Positions 16,288-29,809 of a DNA stretch of 64,000 bases are shown in pieces. The stretch is from the NCBI RefSeq assembly GCF_028747205.1, contig NZ_CP112880.1, positions 5,456,001-5,520,000 on the forward strand. The letters are read 5' to 3'. The translations under genes were made by a program, and so were the position numbers. Below the pieces are notes generated by a model. The model had not been told where the DNA came from. It saw only the letters and a list, made by a program, of their open reading frames with translations, and searched no databases. This DNA is from Streptomyces sp. CA-278952 (lineage in GTDB: Bacteria; Actinomycetota; Actinomycetes; Streptomycetales; Streptomycetaceae). The stretch's first letter is position 1. Each line of letters opens with the position of its first letter.

Positions 16288-18648
16288 ATGGGCTTGTCCC
16301 GGCTCGCCGCACTGCACGGTGTCGCCACCTCCTACTCCCCGTCGCCGGATGTCACGGTGTCCGTCCCCGACGACACGGTCATCGCCGTGCTCGCCGCGCT
16401 GGGCGTCGACGCCGGCACTCCGGCGGACGTACGGAAGTGCCTCGTCGCCGCGGAGTCCCGCTCGCGCCTGCTGCCGCCGACCGTGGTGGTCTGGGCCGGC
16501 GAGCCCCTGCCGCCCGCCCTCGCCGGGCTGCCCCCCGGCTCGACCGTCACGGTCGAGCCGGAACCGGCCGAGACCCAGGGACACCCCTCGGGCCGCCCGC
16601 CCGCCCCGCTGAGCATGCGGGCCCGTGCGGCGGCCCCGGCCTCGTCCATGACGCCGCCGGAGGGCGCCACCGCGCCGCCCGTCACCCCCGGCGCCACCGC
16701 CCTACCCGTGACGCCGCCGGGGGACGCGGACTCCGCCCCGCCCGCGTCCGCTCCTGCGGGTACCGCCACCGCCACCGCCACCGCGTCCGCGCCGCACCCG
16801 CAGCGCGCCGGGGAGGAGCCCGGCGCTCCGGCCGCCGTCCCCGCCTGGTGGATCCCGCCGCCCCCCGGCGTCCACCGCGTCCACGTCGTGACGCCGGACC
16901 ACCGCCGCGCCACCGCCACCCTCGTCGTCGCCCCGGCCCGCGTCCCGCAGCCGCCCGAGCGCTCCCACGGCTTCCTGGTCCAGCTCTACTCCCTGCTCTC
17001 CGCCCGCTCCTGGGGCATGGGCGACCTCGGCGACCTGGCCGACCTCGCCGCCTGGTCCGGGCGGACCCTCGGCTCCGGGTTCGTCCAGGTCAACCCGTTG
17101 CACGCGGCCGTCCCCGGGCACCCCACCGACCCGTCCCCGTACCGCCCCTCCTCACGCCGCTTCCCCGACCCGGTGCACCTGCGCGTCGAGTCGATCCCCG
17201 AATACGGCCACGTCCGCGACCGGGCCGCCCTGGACGACCTCCGGCAGGACGCCGCCGCCCTCAGCGAGGCCGTGCTGAACAAGGGCGCGCTGATCGACCG
17301 GGACGCCGTCTGGGAGCTGAAGCGCCAGGCCCTGGAGCTGGTCGTCGAGGTGCCGCTCACCCCCGGCCGCCGCGCCGCCTACTGCGACTTCCTGGCCGAG
17401 CAGGGCCAGGCGCTGGAGGACCACGCCCTGTGGTGCGCGCTCGCCGAGGTGCACGGCCCCGACTGGCACGCCTGGCCCGAGGCCCTGCGCGACCCCCGCT
17501 CCCCGGGAACCGCCCGCGCCCGGGCCGAACTGCTGGACCGGGTCGACTTCCACTGCCGCCTCGCCTGGCTGACCGCCACCCAGCTCGCCGACGCCCAGCG
17601 GGCCGCCGAGGACGCCGGGATGAGCGTCGGGATCGTCCACGACCTCGCCGTCGGCGTGCACCCGGCCGGCGCCGACACCTGGGCCCAGCAGGAGGCATTC
17701 GCCCACGGCATGTCCGTCGGCGCGCCCCCCGACGCCTTCAACGCGCGCGGCCAGGACTGGGGCCTGCCGCCCTGGCGCCCCGACGTCCTCGCCGCCACCG
17801 GTTATGCCGCCTACCGGGGCCTGCTGCGCGGACTGCTGGCCGACGCCGGGGCCCTGCGCATCGACCACGTCATGGGCCTGTTCCGGCTCTGGTGGGTGCC
17901 CGAGGGCGGCCCGCCCACCGACGGTACGTACGTCGCCCAGGACGCCGAGGCGATGCTCGCCGTCCTCGTCCTGGAGGCCCACCGGGCCGGGGCCGTCGTC
18001 GTCGGCGAGGACCTCGGCACCGTCGAGCCCGGCGTCCGCGAGGCGCTCGCCCGGCGCGGCGTGCTCGGCACCTCGGTGCTCTGGTTCGAACGCGACTGGG
18101 ACGGCGACGGACGGCCGCTCGCCCCGGAGAAGTGGCGCCGGGACTGCCTGGCCACCGCCACCACCCACGACCTGCCCTCCACCGCCGCCCGGCTGACCGG
18201 CGACCATGTGACGCTGCGCCACCGCCTCGGCCTGCTCGCCCGCTCCCTGGAGGAGGAGCTGACCGAGGACGCCACCGACACCGCCGAGTGGCTGGCCCTC
18301 CTCGCCCGGCTGCGGATACTCCCCGAGGGCGACGGCGACGAGGAGGCCGCCGTCCGGGCCGTCCACCGCTTCCTGCTGCGCACCCCCGCCAGGATGACCG
18401 GCGTCTGGCTCCCCGACACCGTCGGCGACCGCCGCCCGCAGAATCTCCCCGGCACCTGGGACCAGTACCCCAACTGGCGCCTCCCGATCGCCGACACCGA
18501 GGGGCACCCGGTCACCCTGGAGGAGATCACCGCCTCGCCCCGGCTGCACGCGCTGATGGACGTCCTGCGGCCCCGAAAGCCTCGTACGGCACCCCCGGGC
18601 GAGCGCGGTCCCCAGCCGTTCGCTACGTTGGCACCGTGGAAAAGATGA
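16288..18648 (+). CDS. malQ: 4-alpha-glucanotransferase (amylomaltase)
   Basis: A 786-residue GH77 enzyme that transfers alpha-1,4-glucan segments between maltodextrins in the cytoplasm, part of maltose and glycogen metabolism. Catalytic residues are seen as Asp526 (LRIDHVMGL, nucleophile), Glu574 (GEDLG, acid/base) and Asp628 (THDLPS, transition-state stabiliser). The N-terminal helical domain found in actinobacterial MalQ (LAALHGVATSYSPSPDV) is present. Residues about 95-175 form an unusual Pro/Ala/Thr-rich low-complexity insert (with PPVTPGATALPVTPP) before the catalytic domain. ATG at 16288 follows GGAG and abuts the upstream repeat ORF stop. Confidence 0.95.
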   Translation: MGLSRLAALHGVATSYSPSPDVTVSVPDDTVIAVLAALGVDAGTPADVRKCLVAAESRSRLLPPTVVVWAGEPLPPALAGLPPGSTVTVEPEPAETQGHPSGRPPAPLSMRARAAAPASSMTPPEGATAPPVTPGATALPVTPPGDADSAPPASAPAGTATATATASAPHPQRAGEEPGAPAAVPAWWIPPPPGVHRVHVVTPDHRRATATLVVAPARVPQPPERSHGFLVQLYSLLSARSWGMGDLGDLADLAAWSGRTLGSGFVQVNPLHAAVPGHPTDPSPYRPSSRRFPDPVHLRVESIPEYGHVRDRAALDDLRQDAAALSEAVLNKGALIDRDAVWELKRQALELVVEVPLTPGRRAAYCDFLAEQGQALEDHALWCALAEVHGPDWHAWPEALRDPRSPGTARARAELLDRVDFHCRLAWLTATQLADAQRAAEDAGMSVGIVHDLAVGVHPAGADTWAQQEAFAHGMSVGAPPDAFNARGQDWGLPPWRPDVLAATGYAAYRGLLRGLLADAGALRIDHVMGLFRLWWVPEGGPPTDGTYVAQDAEAMLAVLVLEAHRAGAVVVGEDLGTVEPGVREALARRGVLGTSVLWFERDWDGDGRPLAPEKWRRDCLATATTHDLPSTAARLTGDHVTLRHRLGLLARSLEEELTEDATDTAEWLALLARLRILPEGDGDEEAAVRAVHRFLLRTPARMTGVWLPDTVGDRRPQNLPGTWDQYPNWRLPIADTEGHPVTLEEITASPRLHALMDVLRPRKPRTAPPGERGPQPFATLAPWKR

Positions 18649-18866
18649 ACGCTATGCGCGCCGGCGTCGTTGCGGCCGGGACGACGCTGATGATGCTGCT
18701 CATGTCGAGCCCGGCGCTCGCGCTCACGCCCGACGACGGCGACGACCCGGCTCCGCGCCTGAGCGCGGTCGAGACCATCGGTCTCTACGTCGTCGCGCCC
18801 ATCGCCCTGTTCGTGGTGATCACGGGCCTGGTCATGGTCCTGGACAAGTCCAAGAAGCAGGTCTGA
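18636..18866 (+). CDS. Small secreted/membrane protein (hypothetical)
   Basis: A protein of up to 76 residues with an N-terminal signal-like segment (AGTTLMMLLMSSPALA, cleavage near ALA-LT), a short acidic stretch (TPDDGDDPAPR) and a C-terminal membrane helix (LYVVAPIALFVVITGLVMVL) ending in a basic tail (DKSKKQV). The frame opens with GTG 18636 inside the end of malQ; ATG 18645 or ATG 18654 (preceded by GGAAAAG) are also possible. It is probably a single-pass membrane protein facing outward. Function is unknown. Confidence 0.75.
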   Translation: MEKMNAMRAGVVAAGTTLMMLLMSSPALALTPDDGDDPAPRLSAVETIGLYVVAPIALFVVITGLVMVLDKSKKQV

Positions 18867-18885
18867 CCCGCACACGTACGCCCTG

Positions 18886-18932
18886 CACGAAGGATGCGCC
18901 GCCGGTGGGCACCACCGCGCGGCGCATTCGTG
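18886..18932. terminator. Hairpin terminator after small membrane gene
   Basis: The arms CACGAAGGATGCGCCGC (18886-18902) and GCGGCGCATTCGTG (18919-18932) pair over 14 bp with a three-base bulge, 20 bp after the stop at 18866. Confidence 0.6.
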
Positions 18933-18942
18933 CGTCCGACCC

Positions 18943-19011
18943 CGGACGCCGCCATGTGCACGGCCCGGACGCCGCCATGTGCACGGCCCGGACGCCGACG
19001 TGCGCACGGCC
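18943..19011. repeat. 23-bp tandem repeat, three copies
   Basis: Three contiguous copies of a 23-bp unit (18943-18965, 18966-18988, 18989-19011). The first two are identical; the third differs at four positions. Each contains GCCGCCATGTGCACGGCC or its variant. It ends 45 bp before the LysR start codon. Confidence 0.9.
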
Positions 19012-19056
19012 CGGGGGCGGGGAACACGGCCCGCGCCGGGCCGGTAGGTTGCGCCC

Positions 19057-19965
19057 ATGACCGAGTGGGACGTCAAGAAGCTCCGCATCCTGCGCACCCT
19101 GCGCGACCGGGGCACGGTGACGGCGACCGCCGAGGCGCTCCGGATGACCCCCTCCGCCGTCTCCCAGCAGCTCACCAACCTGGCCAAGCAGCTCGGCGTG
19201 GACCTCCTGGAGGCCCAGGGCCGCCGCGTCCGCCTCACCGACGCCGCCCACCTCGTCCTGCGCCACGCGGAGGCGGTCTTCGCCCAGCTGGAGCGGGCCG
19301 AGGCCGAACTGACCGGTTATCTGCGCGGCGAGGCGGGCGAGGTCAGGGTGGCCGCGTTCTCCACCGCCGTGCCCGCCCTCGTCGTCCCCGCCGTCCGGCT
19401 CCTGCGCGCCGAGGACCGCCCGGGGCCCGACGTACGGGTACGGGAGGCCGAGGCCGCCCAGGCCTACGAGCTGCTCACCGCGGGCGAGGTGGACCTGGCC
19501 CTGTCGCTGGCCGCCCACGCGCCCACCGCCCGCGACCCCCGCTTCAGCCTCTTCCCGCTGCTCGCCGACCCCCTGGACGTGGCGCTCCCCGCCGACCACC
19601 CACTGGCCGGCGCCCCCGCCCTGCGCCTCGCGGACCTGGCCGCCGACCGCTGGATCTTCGGCGGCTCGGGGCCCTGGTCCGAGATCACCACCGCCGCCTG
19701 CGAGGCGGCGGGCTTCGTCCCCGAGCAGGCCCACAGCGCCGCCGGGTGGACCGCGATCCTCGCCCTGGTCGAGGCGGGCATGGGCGTCGCACTGGTCCCC
19801 CGCATGGCCGCCCGGGAGCGTCGCGAGGGCGTGGTGATGCGGGTGCTGGAGGCGGACCGGCCGCGCCGCCACGTGGTGGCGGCGGTCCGGCACGGGGCAG
19901 AGAGCGGACCGGCGGTGGGCCGGGTCCTCGCGGCGCTCACCAGCGTCGCCTCATCATTCAGCTGA
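19057..19965 (+). CDS. LysR family transcriptional regulator
   Basis: A 302-residue LysR-type regulator. The N-terminal winged helix (residues 1-60: KLRILRTLRDRGTVTATAEA, then PSAVSQQLTNLAKQLGVDLL) is followed by a linker helix and a substrate-binding effector domain (GEVRVAAFSTAVPALVVPAV, then DLALSLAAHAP). It reads toward allantoicase on the same strand with 65 bp between them. It might regulate allantoicase or an unlinked target; in Streptomyces the allantoin pathway is classically controlled by the IclR-type AllR, so the link is uncertain. Confidence 0.9.
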   Translation: MTEWDVKKLRILRTLRDRGTVTATAEALRMTPSAVSQQLTNLAKQLGVDLLEAQGRRVRLTDAAHLVLRHAEAVFAQLERAEAELTGYLRGEAGEVRVAAFSTAVPALVVPAVRLLRAEDRPGPDVRVREAEAAQAYELLTAGEVDLALSLAAHAPTARDPRFSLFPLLADPLDVALPADHPLAGAPALRLADLAADRWIFGGSGPWSEITTAACEAAGFVPEQAHSAAGWTAILALVEAGMGVALVPRMAARERREGVVMRVLEADRPRRHVVAAVRHGAESGPAVGRVLAALTSVASSFS

Positions 19966-19980
19966 GCTGAAAGATACCTG

Positions 19981-20009
19981 CGAAAACTTTCGATGGACCT
20001 GACGGGTCC
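19981..20009. promoter_or_regulatory. Candidate operator sites before allantoicase
   Basis: Two short perfect inverted repeats lie in the 65-bp gap: CGAAAACTTTCG (19981-19992, 5-2-5) and GGACCTGACGGGTCC (19995-20009, 5-5-5). Their position 22-50 bp before the start codon suggests a control region. Short palindromes of this size can arise by chance. Confidence 0.35.
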
Positions 20010-20030
20010 GGTGGCGCGAAAGTAGGAGCC

Positions 20031-21185
20031 ATGACCTTCGACGCGAGCGAGACCACATTCCAGGACCCCGACACCGACCCCCACGCCAATGACGCCGCGC
20101 CCTACGGCGGCGGCGACCCGTACGCCGACTACCGCGAAGCCGGAGACCTCCCCTTCACCGAGCTGGTCGACCTCGCCGACCGCCGCCTCGGCGCGGGCGT
20201 GATCGCCGCCAACGACGAGTTCTTCGCCGAGCGCGAGAACCTCCTGATCCGTGAGCGCGCCGTCTTCGACCCCGAGCACTTCGGGCACAAGGGCAAGATC
20301 ATGGACGGCTGGGAGACCCGCCGCCGCAGGGGAGCGGGCGCCGAGACCCCCTTCCCGGCCCCCGAGGACCACGACTGGGCCATCGTCCGCCTCGGCGCGC
20401 CCGGCATCGTCCGCGGCCTGATCGTCGACACCGCCCACTTCCGCGGCAACTACCCGCAGCGCGTATCCGTGCAGGCCACCTCCGTCGAGGGCGCCCCGAG
20501 CCCCGAGCAACTGCTCGCCGACGACGTGAAGTGGGAGGAGATCCTCCCGCCCACCCCCGTACGCGGCCACGCGGCCAACGCCTTCGAGATCACCGGCGGC
20601 CGCCGCTACACCCACCTGCGCCTCTGCCAGCACCCCGACGGCGGCATCGCCCGCCTCCGCGTGCACGGCGAGGTCGTCCCGGACCCGGCCTGGCTCGCCG
20701 CACTCGGCACCATCGACCTGATCTCGGTGCTCAACGGCGGTACGTACGAGGACGCCTCCGACCGCTTCTACTCCTCGCCCACCCAGATCATCCTGCCGGG
20801 CACCTCCCGCAAGATGGACGACGGCTGGGAGAACCGCCGCCGCCGGGTCCGCGACACCAACGACTGGGTCCGCTTCCGCCTCCCCGCCCAGGGCGCGGTC
20901 CGCGCGATCGAGATCGACACCGCCTACCTCAAGGGCAACTCCGCCGGCTGGATCGCCCTCCAGGGCCGCAACGGCGACACCGGCGAGTGGTTCGAGATCG
21001 TCCCGCGCACCCGCCTCCAGCCCGACACCCTCCACCGCTTCGTGCTGCGCGCCCAGGCCGTCGTCACCCACGTCCGCCTCGACGCCTTCCCCGACGGCGG
21101 CGTGGCCCGGATGCGTCTGCACGGCACGCTCACGGAGTCCGGCGCGGCCGAGCTGACCCGCCGTTACGAGGAGTCGGGCGCGTGA
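20031..21185 (+). CDS. alc: Allantoicase
   Basis: A 384-residue allantoicase, which hydrolyses allantoate to ureidoglycolate and urea in purine breakdown. The protein contains two repeats of the family domain: EFFAERENLLIRE, GKIMDGWETRRRRG and GLIVDTAHFRGNYP in the first half, and KMDDGWENRRRRV with AIEIDTAYLKGNSA in the second. Length matches the family. ATG at 20031 follows GGAG. It provides nitrogen from purines; the other allantoin genes are not in the window. Confidence 0.95.
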   Translation: MTFDASETTFQDPDTDPHANDAAPYGGGDPYADYREAGDLPFTELVDLADRRLGAGVIAANDEFFAERENLLIRERAVFDPEHFGHKGKIMDGWETRRRRGAGAETPFPAPEDHDWAIVRLGAPGIVRGLIVDTAHFRGNYPQRVSVQATSVEGAPSPEQLLADDVKWEEILPPTPVRGHAANAFEITGGRRYTHLRLCQHPDGGIARLRVHGEVVPDPAWLAALGTIDLISVLNGGTYEDASDRFYSSPTQIILPGTSRKMDDGWENRRRRVRDTNDWVRFRLPAQGAVRAIEIDTAYLKGNSAGWIALQGRNGDTGEWFEIVPRTRLQPDTLHRFVLRAQAVVTHVRLDAFPDGGVARMRLHGTLTESGAAELTRRYEESGA

Positions 21186-21281
21186 CCCCGTAACCCTCGG
21201 GCCGGCACCCCCGAGTTCCCGCCCGGCGGACGGTTGCGCTCCCGCGCCCGCTCGCCGGGCGGTTTCCACGTATTCCAAGAC

Positions 21282-21313
21282 GGCGCCCCCTCCGCCGCGG
21301 CGGAGGGGGCGCC
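21282..21313. terminator. Bidirectional terminator between alc and pepN
   Basis: A perfect 32-bp palindrome (arms of 16 bp, GGCGCCCCCTCCGCCG) followed by TTT on the plus strand. It sits between the convergent allantoicase and aminopeptidase genes, 97 bp after one stop and 23 bp after the other. Confidence 0.85.
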
Positions 21314-21335
21314 TTTCGAAGGCCTGCGCGAAAGG

Positions 21336-23912
21336 TCAGGCGGTGGCCGCCGCCGCGTCCGCCGCCCGTGCCTTCAGAGCGCGCTCCACACCGGACCGCG
21401 ACTCCGACATCAGCCGGCGCAGGGCCGCGCTCGGCTCGGCCGAGGCCAGCCAGGCGTCCGTGGCGTCCAGCGTCTCCTGCGATACCTGGAGGGCCGGGTA
21501 GAGGCCCACGATGATCTGCTGGGCCATCTCGTGGCTGCGCGACTCCGAGACGTCCTTCACCGAAGCGAAGTACTTCTCCGTGTACGGGGCCAGCAGCTCG
21601 CGCTGGTCCGCCTGGACGAAGCCGCTGATGACCGCTTCCTGGAGCGAGTTGGGCAGCTTGCCGGACTCCACGACCGAGGCCCACGCCTCGGCCTTGGCCT
21701 CCTCCGAGGGCTGGGCCGCCCGCGCGGAGGCCGCGTGGCGCTCGCCCGCCGCCGTCCTGTCCCGCTCGTACTCGGCGGCGATCTCCTCCTCGTCCAGCAG
21801 CCCGGCCGCCGCCAGCCGCTGCACGAACGCCCACCGCAGCTCGGTGTCGACGGTCAGGCCCTCGATCGACTCGGTGCCGTCCAGCAGCGACTGGAGCAGG
21901 TCCAGCTGCTGCGGGTTGCGGGCCGTCGCCGCGAAGGCACGGGCCCAGGCCAGCTGGTGGTCGCTGCCCGGCTCCGCCGCGTGCAGGTGCGCCAGCGTCG
22001 CCTCCGTCCACTGGTTGAGCGCGCCCTCACGGGCCTCCGGCGCCGCGTACAGGTCGAGTGCCAGCTTCGCCTGGCGGTGCAGCGACTGCACGACCCCGAT
22101 GTCCGACTCCTTGCCGATGCCGGAGAGCACCAGGGCGAGGTAGTCGCGGGTGGCCAGCTCGCCGTCGCGCGTCATGTCCCAGGCCGAGGCCCAGCTCAGG
22201 GCGCGCGGCAGCGACTCGGCGAAGTCGCCCAGGTGCTCGGTGACGACCCGCAGCGACTCGGCGTCGAGGCGGACCTTCGCGTACGAGAGGTCGTCGTCGT
22301 TGAGCAGGACGACCGCCGGACGGGCCTTGCCCACCAGGGCGGGCACGTCGGTCCGCTCGCCGTCGACGTCCAGCTCGATCCGGTCGGTGCGCACGAGCTT
22401 GCCGTCCGCGTCGAGGTCGTAGGCGCCGATGGCGATGCGGTGCGGGCGCAGCGTCGGCTCGCCCTTCGCGCCGGCGGGCAGCGCGGGGGCCTCCTGGAGC
22501 ACGGTGAACGAGGTGACACGACCGTCGGCGTCGGTCTCGATCTCCGGGCGCAGGATGTTGATGCCCGCCGTCTCCAGCCACGCCTTCGACCAGGTCTTCA
22601 GGTCGCGGCCGGAGGTCTTCTCCAGGGCGCCCAGCAGGTCGGAGAGGCGGGTGTTGCCGAAGGCGTGCGCCTTGAAGTACGCCTGGACGCCCTGGAAGAA
22701 CGCGTCCTTGCCGACGTACGCCACGAGCTGCTTGAGCACGGACGCGCCCTTGGCGTACGTGATCCCGTCGAAGTTGACGAGGACGTCGTCCAGGTCCTGG
22801 ATGTCCGCCATGATCGGGTGCGTGGACGGCAGTTGGTCCTGCCGGTACGCCCACGTCTTCATGGAGTTGGCGAACGTGGTCCAGGAGTGCGGCCACTTCG
22901 AGCCCGCCGCGTCCGCCTGGCAGGCGATCGAGGTGTAGGTGGCGAACGACTCGTTCAGCCAGAGGTCGTTCCACCACTCCATCGTCACGAGGTCGCCGAA
23001 CCACATGTGGGCCAGCTCGTGCAGGATGGTCTCGGCCCGCACCTCGTACGCCGCGTCCGTCACCTTGGAGCGGAAGACGTACTGGTCGCGGATGGTGACC
23101 GCACCCGCGTTCTCCATCGCACCCGCGTTGAACTCCGGGACGAAGAGCTGGTCGTACTTGGCGAATGGGTACGCGTAGTCGAACTTCTCCTGGAACCACT
23201 CGAAGCCCTGCCGGGTGACGGCGAAGATGTCCTCCGCGTCCAGGTACTCCGCCAGCGAGGGGCGGCAGTAGATGCCGAGCGGGACGGACTGGCCGTCCTT
23301 CTCGTAGCTGCTGTGCACCGCGTGGTACGGGCCCACGATGAGGGCCGTGATGTACGTGGAGATGCGCGGCGTCGGCTCGAAGGTCCAGACGTCGCCCGCA
23401 GGCTCCGGCGTCGGGGAGTTCGAGATGACCGTCCAGCCGGACGGGGCCTTCACGGTGAACGCGAAGGTCGCCTTCAGGTCGGGCTGCTCGAACGAGGCGA
23501 AGACGCGGCGCGCGTCCGGGACCTCGAACTGCGTGTACAGATAGGCCTGCTCGTCGACCGGGTCGACGAACCGGTGCAGGCCCTCACCGGTGTTGGTGTA
23601 CGAGCAGTCGGCGACGACCTTCAGCTCGTTGGCGCCCTCACGCAGATGCGGCAGGGCGATCCGCGCGTCGCGGAACACGGCGGCCACGTCCAGGTCCTTG
23701 CCGTTCAGCACCACGTCGTGAACGGCCGGGGCGACCAGATCGATGAACGACTCCGCACCCGCCTCCGCGCAGTCGAAGCGCACGGTGGTCACGGACCGGT
23801 AGGTGCCGCCCTCCTGCGCTCCGGAGAGGTCGAGATCGATCTCGTACGCGTCCACGGTCAGCAGGCGCGCCCGCTCCTGCGCCTCTTCGCGGGTCAGATT
23901 CGTGCCAGGCAC
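21336..23912 (-). CDS. pepN: Aminopeptidase N (M1 family)
   Basis: An 858-residue zinc aminopeptidase. The exopeptidase motif GAMEN is at residues 264-268 and the zinc site HELAH at 298-302 with Glu321 (HEXXH-X18-E) as third ligand. The N-terminal beta domain (LLTVDAYEIDLDLS) and the long C-terminal ERAP1-like helical domain are complete. GTG at 23912 has AAGGAG eight bases upstream and is preferred to the frame start at 23948. It trims N-terminal residues from peptides in the cytoplasm. A second, diverged M1 gene is at 31095-33698. Confidence 0.95.
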   Translation of the reverse strand: MPGTNLTREEAQERARLLTVDAYEIDLDLSGAQEGGTYRSVTTVRFDCAEAGAESFIDLVAPAVHDVVLNGKDLDVAAVFRDARIALPHLREGANELKVVADCSYTNTGEGLHRFVDPVDEQAYLYTQFEVPDARRVFASFEQPDLKATFAFTVKAPSGWTVISNSPTPEPAGDVWTFEPTPRISTYITALIVGPYHAVHSSYEKDGQSVPLGIYCRPSLAEYLDAEDIFAVTRQGFEWFQEKFDYAYPFAKYDQLFVPEFNAGAMENAGAVTIRDQYVFRSKVTDAAYEVRAETILHELAHMWFGDLVTMEWWNDLWLNESFATYTSIACQADAAGSKWPHSWTTFANSMKTWAYRQDQLPSTHPIMADIQDLDDVLVNFDGITYAKGASVLKQLVAYVGKDAFFQGVQAYFKAHAFGNTRLSDLLGALEKTSGRDLKTWSKAWLETAGINILRPEIETDADGRVTSFTVLQEAPALPAGAKGEPTLRPHRIAIGAYDLDADGKLVRTDRIELDVDGERTDVPALVGKARPAVVLLNDDDLSYAKVRLDAESLRVVTEHLGDFAESLPRALSWASAWDMTRDGELATRDYLALVLSGIGKESDIGVVQSLHRQAKLALDLYAAPEAREGALNQWTEATLAHLHAAEPGSDHQLAWARAFAATARNPQQLDLLQSLLDGTESIEGLTVDTELRWAFVQRLAAAGLLDEEEIAAEYERDRTAAGERHAASARAAQPSEEAKAEAWASVVESGKLPNSLQEAVISGFVQADQRELLAPYTEKYFASVKDVSESRSHEMAQQIIVGLYPALQVSQETLDATDAWLASAEPSAALRRLMSESRSGVERALKARAADAAAATA

Positions 23913-24015
23913 GCGGCCATCTCCTTCGATAGTGACGTTTCGGATCATCCTTCCATGTCCGGCCCTGCCCGACGATGGGTAGCGCTCCCCTTCCTACTCC
24001 GGTAGCATCAGTGGT

Positions 24016-24246
24016 ATGAAGATCAGTGTGAGTCTGCCGCAGGAGGATGTCGCCTTCGTCGACGAGTACGCGACGAAGACCGAAGCGGATTCCCGGTCCG
24101 CCGTCATACACGCCGCCATCGAGCTGTTGCGAGCCTCGAATCTTGAGGCCGACTACGTGGCGGCTTTCGCCGAATGGGATGAGAGCGAGGACGCCGCGTT
24201 CTGGGACAAGTTCTCGGGGGACGGGATCGTCGATGAGGCGCGGTGA
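24016..24246 (+). CDS. Ribbon-helix-helix antitoxin of a MazEF-type pair
   Basis: A 76-residue protein with an N-terminal ribbon-helix-helix DNA-binding fold (MKISVSLPQEDVAFVDEYAT, then DSRSAVIHAAIELLR) and an acidic C-terminus (EWDESEDAAFWDKF) suited to wrapping the toxin. It overlaps the downstream toxin gene by 14 bp. It should neutralise the toxin and repress the shared promoter, as in type II systems. Confidence 0.88.
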   Translation: MKISVSLPQEDVAFVDEYATKTEADSRSAVIHAAIELLRASNLEADYVAAFAEWDESEDAAFWDKFSGDGIVDEAR

Positions 24247-24580
24247 CATCTATCTGGTCGACTACGAGCCGGTGCGGGACAGCGAGGCCAACAAGGCGCG
24301 TCCCTCGATCATCGTCTCCAATGATGGTGCGAACGCCGCGGTGGACCGGGCGGGACGCGGCGTGGTCACCGTGGTGCCGCTGACGTCGAACGTCTCTCGC
24401 CTCTACCCCTTCCAGGTGCTTCTCCAAGCGGGCGATTCCGGCCTGGCGAAGGACTCCAAGGTGCAGTGCGAGCAGGTACGGGCGATGGCTCAGGAGCGGT
24501 TCGTGCGGCAGATCGGCCGGGTCCCCCGCCAGCGCATGGCCGAGATCGACGCGGCCCTCCGCCGCCATCTCGCGCTCTGA
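24233..24580 (+). CDS. MazF/PemK family endoribonuclease toxin
   Basis: A 115-residue toxin of the CcdB/PemK barrel fold. Family features are the opening RRGDIYLVDYEPVRDSEANK, the PSIIVSNDGAN strand, VVTVVPLTSNVSRLYPFQVL and the KVQCEQVRAMAQER segment that carries conserved active-site-region residues. MazF toxins cut single-stranded RNA at short motifs. ATG at 24233 lies inside the antitoxin gene, whose stop is at 24246, ensuring coupled synthesis. The pair stands alone between pepN and asd. Confidence 0.9.
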   Translation: MRRGDIYLVDYEPVRDSEANKARPSIIVSNDGANAAVDRAGRGVVTVVPLTSNVSRLYPFQVLLQAGDSGLAKDSKVQCEQVRAMAQERFVRQIGRVPRQRMAEIDAALRRHLAL

Positions 24581-24593
24581 CCTCTACGCATGC

Positions 24594-24630
24594 GAAGGGG
24601 CGGTCACCGGACACCGGTGACCGCCCCTTC
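24594..24630. terminator. Bidirectional terminator between the toxin and asd genes
   Basis: A perfect 17-bp stem (24594-24610 with 24614-24630, arm GAAGGGGCGGTCACCGG) and a three-base loop ACA lie between convergent genes. The two stops are 14 and 23 bp away. Confidence 0.9.
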
Positions 24631-24652
24631 CCCGTACGCGTGACGCCGCGGG

Positions 24653-29288
<4,636 letters not shown>

Positions 29289-29809
29289 CAGCATCCCTGT
29301 AATTGAAAGAGAGAGTCCGGAATTCGGTACCGGATGACCGCTCAGCCTGTCGTAAATGACAGGGGTTTGTGGAGAGTTGACGGAGGTGAGTCAGGGACAT
29401 GGCATAGATCCGCCACGGGGCGCGATATGCCACGAGGGATGAATGAGGCCAAACGGTGCGTCCGTGGCGCCCGGCGACGCGGGTGGCGGCGGTTGTGGTC
29501 CGGACCAGACGCGTCCGTGGCCGAGTCGGAGCGGGTCGGTCTCCCGGGGGCCGGTGGTCTCCCGGGGGTCCGTGGTCTCCCCGGGGCCGGTGGTCTCCCG
29601 GGGGCCGGCGTCCCGGGGGTCAGTGGTCTCCCCGGGGCCGGTGGCTTCCGCGGAGCCGGTGGGTTCCGCAGGCCCGGTGGCTTCCGCGGAGCCGGTGGCT
29701 TCCGCAGGCTCGGTGGCTTCCGCGGGGCCGGTGGCTTCCGCAGGCCCGGTGGCATCCCGGGCCCGGTGGCCTCCCTGGCGCCGGTGGCCTCCCCGGGCCG
29801 CCGCCCCTC
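29289..29809. other. Repeat-filled intergenic region
   Basis: 521 bp between the S8 protease start and the stop of the AbiEi/DUF559-like gene. Its upstream half is an 18-bp tandem repeat array (listed separately); the remainder should hold the protease promoter. The ORFs here on all frames are low-complexity products of the repeat (units such as GAGGFR) and are not called. Confidence 0.6.
29536..29800. repeat. 18-bp minisatellite array
   Basis: About 14 degenerate copies of an 18-bp unit. Two subtypes alternate: CGGTGGTCTCCCGGGGGC-like in 29536-29640 and GCCGGTGGCTTCCGCRGR in 29640-29760. The 18-bp period keeps all six frames open, which produces large spurious ORFs. The array begins about 10 bp beyond the stop codon at 29810. 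Confidence 0.85.

Noticed and set aside
29536..29800. Possible CRISPR array
   Set aside because: The units follow each other directly with no unique spacers, and no cas gene is nearby.
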